Shown: positions 42,474 through 56,640 of the stretch, in pieces
Position numbering within the stretch: position 1 is the first letter of the stretch
Layout: each line of letters begins with the position of its first letter
From: Pleurodeles waltl
Taxonomy: Eukaryota > Chordata > Amphibia > Caudata > Salamandridae
Direction of reading: 5' to 3'
DNA length: 64,000 nucleotides
Assembly (NCBI RefSeq): GCF_031143425.1
Contig: NC_090446.1
Location: forward strand, 655,113,717-655,177,716
Translations under genes and position numbers: made by a program
The notes under the pieces: generated by a model
What the model was told of the DNA's origin: nothing
The model's input: only the letters and a program-made list of their open reading frames with translations
Database searches by the model: none

Positions 42474-45400
42474 TAAACACCACATGGCCCAACTCTCTTT
42501 AAAGAGACATAAGCCACCCAATAATAAACATAGTAAAAATACTTTGAAACATCCCTCAATTCGATCATACCACTTAATTTCTAAAAAGAGAAGACATAAA
42601 AAAGAGAGAAGAGAAAAAAATGAGAAAAAAGGGGGGGAGGGGGAGTTTTTACAAGATACCTGGCCAGAGATGTAGACTGTAAATTTAAGAAATCAAAATT
42701 AAAATGTAAATTGAATTCTGAAAAGTGAAGAGAGGTTATAATGTTCTTACTTATTACATGCCTCAGTGATGATATGAAAAAGGAACTTTGGGTACAGGAA
42801 CAGTAACAAAATATTATCATAATATAATCTCTGGATTTACAATGTGCTTTCCGAATGTATGTCCTGGGTTACACATATACTATAAGATTAGGATTTAATG
42901 CAATGGTTATGCACTTGACTATGCGTTGAAGGTTGACTATTAACATTGATGGAAATGCGCTTTCTAAATTTATTACTGCATATTATATTTCAAGAATAAT
43001 TAGATAAATTTATGTGGGGCAGTGACGAGAGGGAGAGAATTTGTATTTCTTTTGTACAGATTTATGTTGTTTCAATATACCTTTCTTCATTCAAAGGGAT
43101 TTCGTCGTAAACCAAGGAGGGAGCTTTTCCCCCACATACCTAGACTGGGATTTCCTTTCCTGATTTAAAAAAGAGAAAAAATAATTTCAGATGCCTATAC
43201 CCCTAGCACCACTTTAGCCTCATCCAGTTGAGTTACAGGTTTCCAATGTAGTACATGTGAGGTTTGCAATGGTAATGACTGTGCCTTTGATAGACGATAT
43301 GTGAATATTACTGTCCTGTCTACATTAGTTGAAAGGAATGTTGCCACTAACAGTGATGTATGTTATGTGCATTATGATTATCCAGCTTTTGATATGAGTA
43401 ACAGCTGGCAGGTGGTACAATACACTGTGGTTTGGGTGTGCACAAAAAGGAAGGGGTAAATTGATTGCTTTAATTCATTTACGACCATAAAGCAGGGAGA
43501 TATGTCCCTTTATAAGGTTTTGTTTATTGACACAAACTTTGTTGTTGCATCACTCAATGTATTCAGGCTTGGTGTTGCTTATGCATAAAATAAGAATATT
43601 CTATTGCCATTTCATTATTAACTTCATTGAGTTAATTGAGTTTCATTTGTTATTGTGCATACAGCTTAACGTCCTTCTGTAATAGCTGAAGTCACTCTGT
43701 ATGGCAGGATTTGTCATCTTCAACTCGTCAAATAGAAGTATAAAATGGAGGATTTTTGCATTTTCAAAATCAAGGACAACATTTGGCCCCTGTTCAAGTT
43801 CTGTGCAAGTCAAAACTTTTAAAAGGTTCCCCAGAGAGGGCGCAGATTTGCAGGACGGGTATAATAAAATTGAAATTGGAAAGATTTGTGCATCTGCTAA
43901 GCTGTTCTGGATTGATGCACCACAACTTGCTTCTTTGGTCAGAAGAAGCATCCTTGACAAAGTGGCCAATGGGAGCACCAACTGAAATACTGTTTGACTG
44001 GCTTATTCCATGTCTTGTTTTGACAGCAATGTTGTGTTACCTTATTGAGGGAACACTGATCCAGCTCCACCCTCAACCCCTACTACCCCACACCCTTAGT
44101 GGTTATATAGATTTCTCTTGGGAGGTGGTGTTGGATAGCAATACTCCCAGTACTCTCCTTCCGTGTTCTATGCGTTACCTTCAGCATCAGGTGCTGCAGG
44201 CCCTTCCTGGCTAAACAACACCACCTGAACATGATCTCCAATAGAAAGATTGGGCCTGGGTCACCTGTGAAGGGGGAGGGACTGACCTTCTGGATCCACA
44301 GCTCCACACCAGAAGGCAGCAGAACATCGACATCCTCAGCGGCAGAAATGAGTGGAACAACTAGCAGCCCCACCATCATCACTGTGGTGACAAGGGCTGC
44401 TCATCCTATATGCCTCCAAGAGACAGAGGGTGTAAGCTGGCTCTGTTCTGGTTGTTCCACAAAGAACCAAAGTGAGCATTAAGTGCTGGTTATCCTCTCA
44501 TACCACACTGAAGGGGTACCACCGACTGTGGCACATCTCATTGCCTTTACACAGTACTGTGACTCTGGCTCTGTGCAGAGGGGCCCTCTACAACTGCACC
44601 ATTTAAGGATTTCCTTGTCTCCATCAAACGGTATAACCGCGAGGACTAGGGGCACCGTCAACTTCACCAACTTAATCGCCTGCAGTTCTGGTTGAAAGAC
44701 CTCACTAAACCTTCCTTTCTAGAGTACCTGGCCTCCATTCTATAATACCTTTTTGCCTCAAGTACTGGTGATCTCTAGGGAAAAATATAAGATATACAAA
44801 ATTGATCATTTTGGCTTTCACTTTTGAAATTCATTAAGGCAACAGTGTCCGACACCTCTTCAAGGACCAGCGAGAAATGGCTATGGGTACCAGTGGCTTT
44901 CTTTGTGCTACTTCTCATGGCGTCTGTTGATTTCCCACAGATCACTCATACTTTAAAATAGGAACATTAAATGACACTGAGATTTTTTAACTTTGAGACT
45001 TTGAACATCTTTCCCAAATTAACTGTACAAGTATGTACCACAGAGATCAGCAAAAATGCTTTGAGGTAAAAAGAAGAATACATTTAAAGAGAAGTATGAT
45101 GCAAAGTTACATGTATTATGTCATTTGATGTTTGCGCACACCTGCTCCAACAGTACTTAGTGAATAACAAAATACAGAGTAGTTTTGTACATCAGCTTTA
45201 ACAATTATAGTTGTGAAAGACATAGATCATCTTAAATGTTCAATTTCCTGTCAAATAAGAGTTGTCATTGATAACAATGCCTAATATCAAGTACAAGAGT
45301 AGGGATAATACTAGGGGGATGGAGTGTTGTTAGGCTAAGTCTAGATTAGTAGGTAGTGGCCTGACTTTGCTATCCAGATTCAAGGTGGATGAGACAAATA

Positions 45401-47138
45401 TTTGTTCCTAATCACACACTCAACATGCAGCTAATGACTATCTAGGATTTTGTTAATGTCCTATGTGCTACATTGCCTACACAAACTACCACAGATGGTG
45501 CTACATCAGGTATTAGCTGACGTTTGATCAAAAGGTACATAGGATGACGCAAGACAGAAATAGTAATGATTCCCAAGATAGCAACAGAATGAATTCCAGA
45601 CACAATATTTAGACCTAAAGATCAGGAACACTATTAGGAATGCTATTTCATCACTGATTATCAGAGGAGGGGATGTGGAAACTGACTAGAGAATCCATTT
45701 TATATTTCCCCAGGCCTAACCTCATCCTGTGATACTCAATGATGAACAGGCCTAAAAGACATATGCAAAAGGTTGGATGACCTTTACTAAATTAATTTAC
45801 CCTGGCAGATATGCAAGTCTTGCCTAAAAGAGACACCTCACACGACATGCATTGCTTCATTCGCCAAGCATCAGTCAGACACCTGGATGTCCACATAGGT
45901 CTGAGGACAGAGGTGTTGAGTTAACCTGTTTGGAGATGCCTTGGAAAGTCCCAACCAACTGAGTAATGTAAAAGTTACGCTTGTGGTCATCTTGTATCAT
46001 GCTGCCATAATGAAGGGTTGTTTTACTATGATTGGTTAGATGCCTCATATATGTGTAACACCATGGATCTCCTGATTGACATCACACCATGTACCTGGTG
46101 AAGAAATTAATTTCTGTTGCCCTGATTAAATGATGTATTTTCACACCTTTGAGTGTTCCATGCATAAAAGAATGTTTTGGAGTTCTGCAATTCGGACTCT
46201 TTGGGTCAGCTGTTAGTATCTGATAAGTTGTTTTGACACGGTAAAATACATTTTTCTTTCCCGATGAGTACCTCTCTCAGATTTTGCCAAGCTTCTACAG
46301 GAGCATGTCAAACATGGCCCTCCCAGCACGAGCCGGTAGTCTGCACCCGCCTGTCAGCAGAGCTCTATGAACCAGTGGGAGGTTGAACTAAGCTGAGCAG
46401 TGGGGTGTTTTAAATGTTGAAAGTTGCTGCAATTGCATAAACTATCCAAGAAACACTGACCACCAACAAAACACACAGGGAATGAGGTAAAACTTACAGA
46501 GAGATCCGAAGCCGTGAGCATCCAAGCGATGTCTGTGTTTATGTCTCTAACATATCTATTCACGCCGAGTCCATCGCCCTTTCTAGGCATCAGTTTACAA
46601 ACCATTACATGGCCCATACTACTGTGTACCTCCAAAACTCTCACTTCCTTCCAAGCTCCCTAAGTTCTACTTCCCTTCTACTGTCCCATTACATCCCCTC
46701 AACTTCACCAATAAATTTTTTGGCAAGTTGCAGGTCCACCTAGTGGTTCCGCCCAAACACAGCAGTGAAGAAGTAGGGCTTCTCTCCTCGGATTGCACAC
46801 CTAAGGCAGAGCTGGAACTCCAGAGGCATGGCTGGGGCTATAGGTAGAGCCTGCTAGTTTGCTGATGCTGCAATAGCCATAAGCTCTCTAAAAACCGGGC
46901 GTGACTGCCAGTCAAGGGTCTTCTATGGAAGAGAGCAGAGGGAGCAGTGTCACCCACAGGGCAAACTGACGAACGAAAAAGCTGCTCAACTGCTCTGCAG
47001 CCAAGTGCCAGCAGCAAGGAGGAAGACCAGGGACTTGCGCTGCACTCCTCTCTCTCTAGCAACAGCGTCATCTAAGAATCATTGATTCTATTTGCTGCAG
47101 AGACTGTTCTTTGCTGGTTGGTTGCTGTACAGCCAATA
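42474..47138. other. Noncoding stretch, nothing recognised
   Basis: About 4.7 kb without a supportable gene. Open frames up to 152 codons near 43640-44480 overlap on both strands and show no family motif. 46130-46280 (cataaaagaatg...ttcggactctttggg) has an LTR-like flavour, but no boundary or partner was found. Confidence 0.45.
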
Positions 47139-47143
47139 GTAAG

Positions 47144-48630
47144 TGTTAGAAATGGGGTCTTTGGTTGGCAATCAGGTTACCCCCTGTACAAGCAAGGATC
47201 CTCACTCTAGTCAGGGCAAAGGAGATACACACTTGGTTAACTCCTGCTGACCCCCTTGGTAGCTTGGCACGAGCAGAAAGGCTTCACCCATAAACAATGT
47301 GCAAAGTATTTGTGCTAACACACACACAGTAATATAGTAAAAACACTTCAAAATGACACAACACCAGGTTTGAAAAATAGCCAATTTTTATCTGAGCAAA
47401 ACAAGACCAAAACAACACAAATCCAACATACACAGGCAATGTTATAAATTTTTAAAGATTAGAAACACAGATGCTTCAATTAGGTGATATGATGGCGTCA
47501 TGACGCAGTCATTCCCAACAATCCAACGCCAATGGCACCTGTCACGGAGTCATACGGACTTCCAGGTACAGTACCTGGTGAAAATAAGGAAACCAACCGG
47601 TGCACGGAGTCGGGGATCGCGGCATCACAGGATCCGAGACAGCGCCAGTTCCAGTGCTGTGGAGCAAAGAAGCAGAGGTGTTACGAAGAGGCGCCAGATC
47701 CTTGTTGCGAAATGGTGGAGGTGAGGTGGCATCAGTGTGAAGCATTGGATCCGTGCACTTCCGGCAGAGTCGATATTTGGCGGTCACGACATGGTGCAGC
47801 GACTTCCATGGAGTTGCGGACTTAACCAAAGCTTCAGCGTCGTTGAGTCTGTGGGGGGTCTTCGCACTCCAGCGTGGACCAAGGCTTCGGTTGCAGGCGT
47901 CATCACAGGATTCAGCAGCGGCATCAATCCAGAGTCGTCTGAAGTCGGTTTCCCTGGAATTTCTTGATTTTCAACCATCTTATCCTTTCAAAGGGCTCAG
48001 GGACTAGATTAGGCACCACTTGGCATGGAAAGGGCTCTCATAGGAGAGTCCAGGTGCTGGCAGAGGAAGTCTTTGATGGCCCTGAGACTTCAGAAAAGGT
48101 GGGCAAGCTCAGTCTAAGCCCTTGGAGGTTCTTCTCAAGCAGGAATATATCACAAAGTCTAGCCTTTGTCCCCTTTCACAGGCAGAAGCAGCAACTGCAG
48201 GATAGCCCAACAAAGCTCAGTCACAGGCAGGGGCAGCTTTTCAGCTCTTCTCCTTGTCAGAGGTTCCTCTTAGTTACCAAAGCAAATCTTGAAGAAATCT
48301 AAAGTATGGGGTTTTGGGTCCAATACTTATACCCCTTTCTGTGTTTAAAGTTGCCCAACTTCAAAGAAAAGTCTCTCTTGTTTACAGGATCCTGCCTTGC
48401 CCAACCCAGGCCCCAGACACACACCATGGCGTTGGAGACTGCATTGTGTGAGGGCAGGCACAGCCCATTCAGGTGTAAGTGACCACTCCTCCCTCCACTC
48501 TAGCCCAGATGGCTCATCAGGATATGCAGCTCCTTTGTGTCACTGTCCAGAGGAGATTCACAAACAGCCCAAGTGTCGGTCTGACCCAGACAGGGAGTCC
48601 ACAAACAGGCAGAGTGACAGAATGGTTTCA
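47144..48630. mobile_element. Solo LTR, left part
   Basis: Starts TGTTAGAAATGGGG, preceded by GTAAG (47139-47143). With the right part (58794-59496, ending TCTAGCA followed by GTAAG) it forms a ~2.19-kb element with TG...CA ends, a short inverted terminus TGTTAGA/TCTAgCA and a 5-bp target duplication, the signature of an LTR. No internal retroviral genes lie between the halves, so it is a solo LTR later split by a piggyBac-like insertion. Transcriptional orientation is unknown. Confidence 0.82.
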
Positions 48631-49599
48631 CCCCTTCACTGCCAGTCCTTTTCCCTCTCAGGTGCCAGGCCTTTTTTTGGCTATTTGGAGCAGTTTGCGC
48701 TTAGGCCCTTTAACTTCTTGTCTACATAAGGTAATTGTGCCAAATTTGTGTCCTCTTTTCCAATATCCTAGGGATTCTAGAGGTACCCAAAGTTTGTGGG
48801 TTCCTGTGGAGGAGACCATGAAATTAGCCAAAATGAGAAAAAAGGGCTGCAGGAGAAAGCTTGTGGTTTTTCCCTGAAAATTGCATCAACAAAGGGTTTG
48901 CGGTGCTAAAACCACCATCTTCCCAGCTTTCAGGAACAGGCAGACTTGAATCAGAAAACCACATTGTTTAACACAATTTTGGCATTTTACCGGGACATGC
49001 CCCATTTTTACTATTGTTTCTGCTTTCAGCCTCCTTCCAGTGAGTGACAGAAATGGGAGGGAAACCAATGCTGGATCACAGACAGCAAACATTTCCGGAA
49101 AATAGTCAAAATTCTGAATTCAGAAAGTGGTCAATTGTGTAGATCATTCAAGGTTTTCCTACAGAAAATAGCAGCTAAAATAAAAAAGTATTGAAATTGA
49201 GGTAAAAAAAACGCCATTTCTCTACACGTTTTACTCTGTAACTTTTTCCTGGGATGTCAGATTTTCAAAAGCAATATACCATTATGTCTGCTGGATTATT
49301 TTAGTTGAGGGGATATATAGGGCTTGTAGATTTATCAGGAACCCTAGGTACCCAGAGCACATAAATGAGGTGCACCTGCAATGGGTTTTCATTGTATACT
49401 GGGTATACAACAATTTATTTGGTAATATATAAAGAGTCAAAAATAGGTATCAAGGAAACCTTTGTAATTCCAAAATGGGCGCAAGATAAAGTGTTATGAA
49501 ACAGTGGTTATTTGCACATATCTGAATTCCAGGGTCCCCATACTAGCATGTGAATTACAGGGCATTTCTCAAACAGGTGTCTTTTTTACACACTGTCTT

Positions 49600-52500
49600 A
49601 CATTTGGAAGGAAAAAATGTAGAGAAACAGAAGGGGCAATAATACTTGTTCTTCTATTCTGTGTTCTCCCAGGTCCCCCGATAAAAAATGCTACCTAACT
49701 TGTGTGGGCAGTACTAATGCCCACGACAGGAAACGCAACATGGACACATCCACATTTTTGCATTGAAATCAGATGTGCTTTTTTGGAAAGTGCCTAGCTG
49801 TGGATTTTGGCCTCTAGCTCAGCTGGCACCACGGGAAACTGACCAAACATGAGCATTTTTCAAAACTAGACACCCAGGGGAATCCAGGATGGGGTGACTT
49901 GTGGGGCTCTCACCAGGTTCTGTTACCCAAAATCCTTTGCAAACCTCAAAATATGGCGACAAAAACACTTTTTCCTCAAATTTTGGTAATGTACTGTTCT
50001 GGAATCTAAGAGGAGCCACAAATTTCCTTCCACCCAGCATTCCCCCAAGACTCCAGATAAAAATGGTACCTCACTTGTGTGGGTAGGCCTAGTGTCCGCA
50101 ACAGGAAATGCCCCAAAACGTAACATGGACACATCACATTTTCCCAAAGAAAACTGACCTGTTTTTAGCAAAGTGCCTAGCTGTGGATTTTGGCCTCTAG
50201 ATCAGCCGGCACCCAGGGAAAACTAGCAAACCTATACATTTTTTAAAACTAGACACCTATAGAAATTCAGAATGGGGTGACCTGTGGGGCTCACACCAGG
50301 TTCTGTTACCCAGAATCCTTTGCAAACCTCCAAATTAGACAAACAAAACACTTTCTCTTTCCTATTTAGGTGATGGAAAGTTTTAGAGTCTAAGAGAAGC
50401 CACAAATGTCTTTCCACCCAGCATTCCCCCGAGTCTCCCAATAAAAATGGTAGCTCACTTGTGCGGGTTGGCCTAGTGCCTGTGACAGGAAATGCCCCAA
50501 AGCACAACATGGACACATCACATTTTCCCAAATAACACTGACTTGTTTTTAGCAAAGTGCCTAACTGTGGATTTTGGCCTCTAGCTTAGCTGGCACCAAG
50601 GGAAACCAAGCAAACCTCTACATTTTTTAAAACTAGACACCTCGGGAAATTTAGAATGGGTTGACTTGTGGGGCTCTCACCAGGTTCTGTTACCCGGAAT
50701 CATTGGCAATCCTCAAAATGTGGCAAAAAAACACTTTTTCCTCACATTTCGTTGATGGAAAGTTCTGGAATCTGAGGGGAGCCACAAACTTCCTTCTACT
50801 CAGCATTCCTCCAGGTCCCCAATAAAAATGGTACCTCACTTTTGTGGGTAGACCCAGTGCCCACATTAGGAAAAGCCCCAAGGGGGGACGTGGACACATC
50901 ACATTTTCCCAAAGAAAACTGACCTCTTTTTTGCAAAGTGCCTAGCTGTGGATTTTGGCCTCTAGCTCAGCCGACACTGAGGAAAACCTAGCAAACCTGG
51001 ACATTTCTGAAAACTAGGCACCTAGGATAATTCAGAATGGGGTGACTTGTGGGCCTCTCACTGGTTCTGTTACCCGGAATCCTTTGCAAACCTCAAAATT
51101 TGGCAAAAAAACACCTTTTCCTCACATTTCGGTGATGGAAAGTTCGGTAATCTGAGGAAAGCCACAAACTTCCTTTTGCTCAGCATTCCCCCACATCTCC
51201 CAATAGAAATGGTACCCACTTGTGTGGGTAGACCTAGTGCCCACATTAGGAAAAGCCCCAAAGGGGGACGTGGACACATCACATTTCCCAAAGAAAACTG
51301 ACCTGTTTTATGGAAAGTGCCTACGTGTTGATTTTGGCCTCTAGCTCATCCGGCACCGAGAAAAACCTAGCAAACATGGACATTCCTGAAAACTAGGCAC
51401 CTAGGAGAATACAGGTTGGGGTGACTTGTGGGGCTCTCACCAGGTTCTGTTACTCAAAATCCTTTGCAAACCTCAAAATTTGGCAACAAAAACACTTTTC
51501 CCTCACATTTCAGTAATGGAAAGTTCTTGAATTTAAGATGAGCCACAAATTTCCTTCCACCCAGCATTCCCCCAAGTCTTCACATAAAAATTGTACCTCA
51601 CTTGTGTGGGTAGGCCTAGTTCCCATGACAGGAAATGGCCCAAAACACAACGTCGACACAGTACACGTTCCCAAAGAAAACAGACTTGTTTTAGCAAAGT
51701 GCCTAGCTGTGGATTTTGGCCTAGCTTAGCCGGCACCAAGGGAAACCTAGCAAACCTATACATTTTTTAGAACTAGACACCTCAGGAAATTTAGAATGGG
51801 TTGACCTGTGGGGCTCTCACCAGGTTCTGTTACCTAAAATCCTTCCCAAATCTCAAAATTTGGCAAAAAATCTGAGGGAAGCCACAAACTTCCTTCTACT
51901 CAGCATTCCCCCACGTCTCCTAGAAAAAATGGTACCCCACTTGTGTGGGTAGACCACATTAGGAAAAGCCCCCAAAACACAACGTGGACACATCACATTT
52001 TTCCAAAGAAAACTGACCTGTTTTTTGCAAGGTGCCTAGCTGTGGATTTTGGCCTCTAGCTCAGCCTACACCTAGGGAAACCTAGCAAACCTATACATTT
52101 TTTAAAGCTAGATACCTAGGGAAATTCAGAATGGGGTGACTTTTGGGGCTCTGACCAGGTTCTGTTACCCAGAATCCTTTGCAAACCTCAAAATGTGTCA
52201 AAAAACACTTTTTCCTCACATTTTGGTGATGGAAAGTTCTGGAATCTGAGGGAAGACACAAACTTCCTTCTGCTCAGCATTCCCACACGTCTCCCAATAG
52301 AAATGGTACCCCACTTGTGTGGGTAGACCTAGTGCCTGCGTTAGGAAAAGCCCCCAAACACAACGTGGACACATCACATTTTCCCAAAGAAAACTGACCT
52401 GTTTTTTGGAAAGTGCCTAGCTGTGGATTTTGGCCTCTACCCCCACCGGCACCTAGGAAAACCTAGCAAACCTATACATTTTTGAAGACTAGACACCTAG

Positions 52501-53520
52501 GGAAATTCAGAATGGGTTGACTTGAGGGACTTTCACCAGGTTCTGTTACCCAAAATCCTTTGCACACCTCACAATTTGGCAAAAAAAAAAAAATCTTCAC
52601 ATTTCGGTGATGAAAGGTTCTGGAATCTAAGTGGAGCCACAAATGTCCTTCCACCCATCATTCGCCCAAGTCTCCCCATGAAAATGGTACATCACTTGTG
52701 TGGGTAGGTCTAGTGCCTGCCACAGGAAATACCCCAAAACACAACATGGGCACATGACATTTTCCCAAAGAAAACGGACCTGTTTTTTCCAAAGTGCCTG
52801 GCTGTGGATTTTGGCCTCTAGCTCAGTTGGCACCTAGGAAAACCTAGCAAACCTGGACACTTTTGAAAATGAGGCACCTAGGGGAATTTAGAATGGGGTG
52901 ACTTGTGGGGCTCTCACCACGTTCTGTTACCCGGAATCCTTAGCGAACTTCATAATTTAGCAAAAAAATACTTTTTCCTCACATTTTGGTGTTGGAAAGT
53001 TCTGGAATCTTAGAGGAGCCACAAATTTCCTTCCACCCAGCATTCTCCCAAGTCTCCAGATAAAAATGGTACCTCACTTGTGTGAGTTGGCCTAGTGCCC
53101 ACGAAAGGAAATGCCCCAAAACACAACATGGACACACCATATTTTACCAAAGAAAACTGATCTGATTTTTACAAAGTGCCTAGCTCTGGATTTTGGCCCC
53201 TCGCTCAGCGGCTACCTAGGAAAACCTAGTAAACCTGGACATTTCTGAAAAGTAGGCACCTAGGAGAATTCAGAATGGGGTAACCTGTGGGACTCTCACC
53301 AGGTTCTGTTACCCAGAATCCCTTGCAAACCTCAAAATTTGGCAACAAAAACACTTTTTCCTCACATTTGGGTATAGAAAGTTCAGGAATCTAAGAGGAG
53401 CCACACATTTCCTTCCACCCACCATTCCCCAAAGCCTCCCGATAAGAATGATACCTCACTTGTGTGGGTAGACCAAGTGCCTGTGTTACGAAATGCCTCA
53501 AAACACAACGTGGACACATC
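49600..53520 (+). repeat. ~381-bp satellite-like tandem array inside piggyBac-like element
   Basis: gtgcctagctgtggattttg recurs at about 49790, 50173, 50556, 50939, 51318, 51699, 52032, 52413, 52794 and 53176, giving ten units with a period of 380-384 bp (one ~333-bp deletion unit). Shared landmarks are caccaggttctgttacccag, atcctttgcaaacctcaaaa, cacttgtgtgggtaga and aacgtggacacatcacattt. Neighbouring units look divergent by several percent or more. Noncoding. Confidence 0.92.
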
Positions 53521-54290
53521 AAAATGATCTATTCCAAAACGCCATGTTTTTGCAGGGGTGAGGGGGGACCTGCGTTTTTGGTCCCAAGAGTGGCGGTCAT
53601 CTACAGAAACCTACCAAACCCAGACATTTTTTAAAACTAAACACCCAGTGGAGTCCAGGGAGGTGGCTTGCGTGGATCCCCCAACATTTTCTTACCAAAC
53701 TCCTCTGCAAATCTCAAATGAAGATAAAAACAAAAATACATTTTCCACCCTATTCTTTGTAGGATCAGTGATGGTACATATTTCCTACCACCCAATGTTC
53801 CCCTCGGTCTGCCATTGAAAATGATACCCCATTTGTGTGGGTAGCCAAGTTGCATGCAACAGGAAAAGGCCATAACATGTAGAGATTGAGGGCATAGCAC
53901 ACCGAGTTGATAAGCACAATTTATTTTAATACATTTTTAGTCTGACTCTGCTTTGGGAACCCACACAAGTGGGTTAACATTTTACTTGGGAGACTGAGGG
54001 GACTGCTGGGGGATAGAAAATGTGTGCCAGCACAGTGATCCTACATAGAGAAGGGAGGAAAATATGTTTTTTTAAGCCAATTTTGAGGTTTGCGGAGAAT
54101 ATGAGTAAGAAAATTGTGGGGGATCCACGCAAGCCACACCTCCCTTTACTCCTCCAGGTGTCTACTTTTAAAACATTTCTGGGTTTGGTAGGTTCCCCTG
54201 GATGACCACCGCATGCAGGACAAAAAACGCAGGCCCTTCCCCCTGGAAAAGAGGTAGTTTTGTAATAGATCATTTTGATGTATCCACATC
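53521..54290. repeat. Divergent 381-bp-type monomers in head-to-head inversion
   Basis: 53560-53840 holds a divergent unit in the array's orientation (gaaacctaccaaacccagac, ccccatttgtgtgggtag). 53960-54280 holds its reverse complement (ccacacaagtggg, ggtttgcggagaat, gtctgggtttggtaggttcc-type words). The array therefore turns around at about 53900. Confidence 0.75.
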
Positions 54291-55169
54291 CATCTGTGAG
54301 GTTCCAAACACTAACACTGTGAAAAGAATTGCACTTAGGTTCTGTTAAAAAGACCCCTCGCACACCAACCAAGCTCCATCATCAGGGTCCCACCCAAGAC
54401 ACCTAGCATGTCACAGGTGTGCTTCGATGTCTGATCACAGATTGTCTGAGCAGGTTTTGTCATTTTTACCACACATACTGGTTGGATTTGGAGTGAGGCT
54501 GAGTGATGGTTCAGTAGATCAAATTTTATTAACAAGAAATTTCACAAAAATGAAAGGCACTGTTAATAACTGAAAGGTAAAAAAAACTGAACCGATGACT
54601 CACAGCTCGTGAGCTGTAAAGACGCGTTAAGGCACCAACACCTTTACAGTCCATTCAGACACCTTTCATATATGACATGCACAAGACCATTCATGGCACC
54701 AGCCGTGGGCCCAGCACATTACAACACTCGCATCAACAGGGAGTGCCATTCAACAGCCCATCACTTTCATACGCCCACATGTCTGATACAGCAATCACAC
54801 CAGCTGATGGAAGTGTGTGGACTGGCATTTGTGTACAATGAGTACAAAACTACAAACACAAAAGCTATAACTAAATACAAGACTGTAATGCCAACAGTAA
54901 AACTGAACAAATGAAAATATGAAACAGACAGTTTACGCTCACTGTAGTTCCCAGTAATTCATCTGGGTGTAGTAACTCCTGAAACAGCCAGCCACACACA
55001 GCCCAAGCTTTGAAGCACAAATCCAGCAGTACATCCAGCTCTCCCTCTGGATATCTATTCAGGCACAGAATCTACATTTCTTGGTAGGGAAGTTTTTTTT
55101 TCGGAGTGGGATAAAAGTGATCAGGAAAGTGGCAATCTTTCAATCTAGGCACATCCTCCACCACTGCTT
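54291..55169. other. Noncoding 3' part of the piggyBac-like element
   Basis: No gene recognised. It lies downstream of the transposase stop; one 101-codon open frame on the opposite strand (54609-54914) lacks any family signal. Confidence 0.45.
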
Positions 55170-56640
55170 CTCTAGGAACTCTTGCCTGTTCCATCACAAT
55201 AAGGCTCTCTATCACTGACAAATTTCATCCTAGACTCAGGGGAACAATACTTGAACACAATAAAAGCATTAAGAGTTGCTAAATTAAACAAATGGATGGC
55301 CAACTTTTTATACCACATGTAAGACTTTCGAACAGCAGTGTAAGGTTCCAACTTCTTATCTACTCTATCAACACCACCCATGTGCTTATTATAGTCCAAA
55401 ATGCATGCAGGCTTGTGCACTTCCACAACTTGACCCCAAACAGTCACGGGGGACGTACTCTCATCATGGATGGTAGTTAGCATGTACACATCCCTCCTGT
55501 CTGCAAATTTCAGAGCTAGCAACTAATTATTATGCAAGACACTGCACTGTCCCCTCTCAAGTTATTTATAGACAAGCTCCCTTGGATAGCCTTTACGGTT
55601 AGAACGGATTGTGCCACAAGCAACAGGGTCCACTCTGAACAATTCCTTGAACAACTGCACTCCAATGTAGAAGTTATCTACGTACAAATGGTGACCTTTG
55701 GTAAACAATCGTCTACCATGTTCCTACACAATTTTCTCACTAACTCCAAAACTGGGTGGACAAACAGGGGGGTCAATACTGGGACCCATACCAGTGTAGA
55801 CCCGGAAATTATACACACTTCCTGTATTACTTTCAAACAGCACATATGTCTTAATTCCATACCGCGCCCTCCTGCTAGGAATGTACTGCTTAAAAACCAT
55901 TTCCCTGGAACATAGACCTCTGAAAACTGATCTACAAAATGATCAAGGGCAGGCCTAATCTTAAAAATACGTTCACAATCAGGGTAATCTCGTGGCAAGG
56001 CTAAACATTGTCAACAAAATGCAGCATCTGAAGAAGAAGCAAATACTGATTACGAGTCATGGTTGCAGGAAATATAGCTGTTGCCATCAAGGACTAGTAG
56101 ACCAGTAAGAAGCCAGTGACGACTTCCTTATCAACCCCATCAAAAAAGTCAAACCCAGTAACTTTTTCAACTCTTCCAGATTTGTGGGAATCCACTGGGT
56201 AGCTCTAGACTAAGGCCTAAGTCTGGCAGTGTTGTCCCTCAAATACTGCTCCACATACAAATCAGTCTGCTCAACAATCTCTTCCAAAAATACATCGTCC
56301 ATAAACAACTGAAAGAAATTGACAGCCAAAACTTTTACTGTATTCACTCTACATCCTGGGAGACCAGTAAAGGCAGGTAACTGTGGCTGATCCATGTTTG
56401 GGGTGACCCAGAGTTCAGGTCTTCCAATGGGAAACCTTTCAGCCCCAGGCTGCTGCACTATTGCACATCAGTGTCATCCTCTAAAACAGGCCCTTCATCT
56501 GCCCTCAGAGTGGCTTCCTCATCAGAAGATTCTTCTCGGACAGATAATTCACTGCCAGATTCTCTCACTTCCTCCTCTACCTCAGATGCAGAGTCAGTCG
56601 CATAATCATGGTTAGAAGATGACTCAAAAAGCATGACAAC
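55170..56640 (-). pseudogene. piggyBac (PGBD4-like) transposase, decayed
   Basis: Read on the minus strand. An acidic Ser/Glu/Asp-rich N-terminus (56640-56460) is followed by PQLPAFTGLPGCRVN and VNFFQLFMDDVFLEEIVEQT (DDE_Tnp_1_7 start, 56390-56250). IRPALDHFVDQFSEVYVPGK lies at 55960-55900, a degenerate central part and NFYIGVQLFKELF (~55680) follow, and the C-terminal ACILDYNKHMGGVDRVDKKL and RKSYMWYKKLAIHLF (55420-55290) carry the last catalytic Asp in GGVDRVD. Numerous stops and frameshifts. No C-terminal Cys-rich finger is apparent. Expected activity is TTAA-specific cut-and-paste transposition, which agrees with the flanking TTAA; this copy cannot encode it. Confidence 0.85.

Noticed and set aside
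43643..44482. Overlapping frames of up to 152 codons on both strands
   Set aside because: No family motif, no splice-supported structure; overlapping frames suggest chance or an unrecognised old repeat.
46130..46280. Possible LTR U5 segment (cataaaagaatg ... ttcggactctttggg)
   Set aside because: No TG...CA boundaries, target duplication or second copy in the window.
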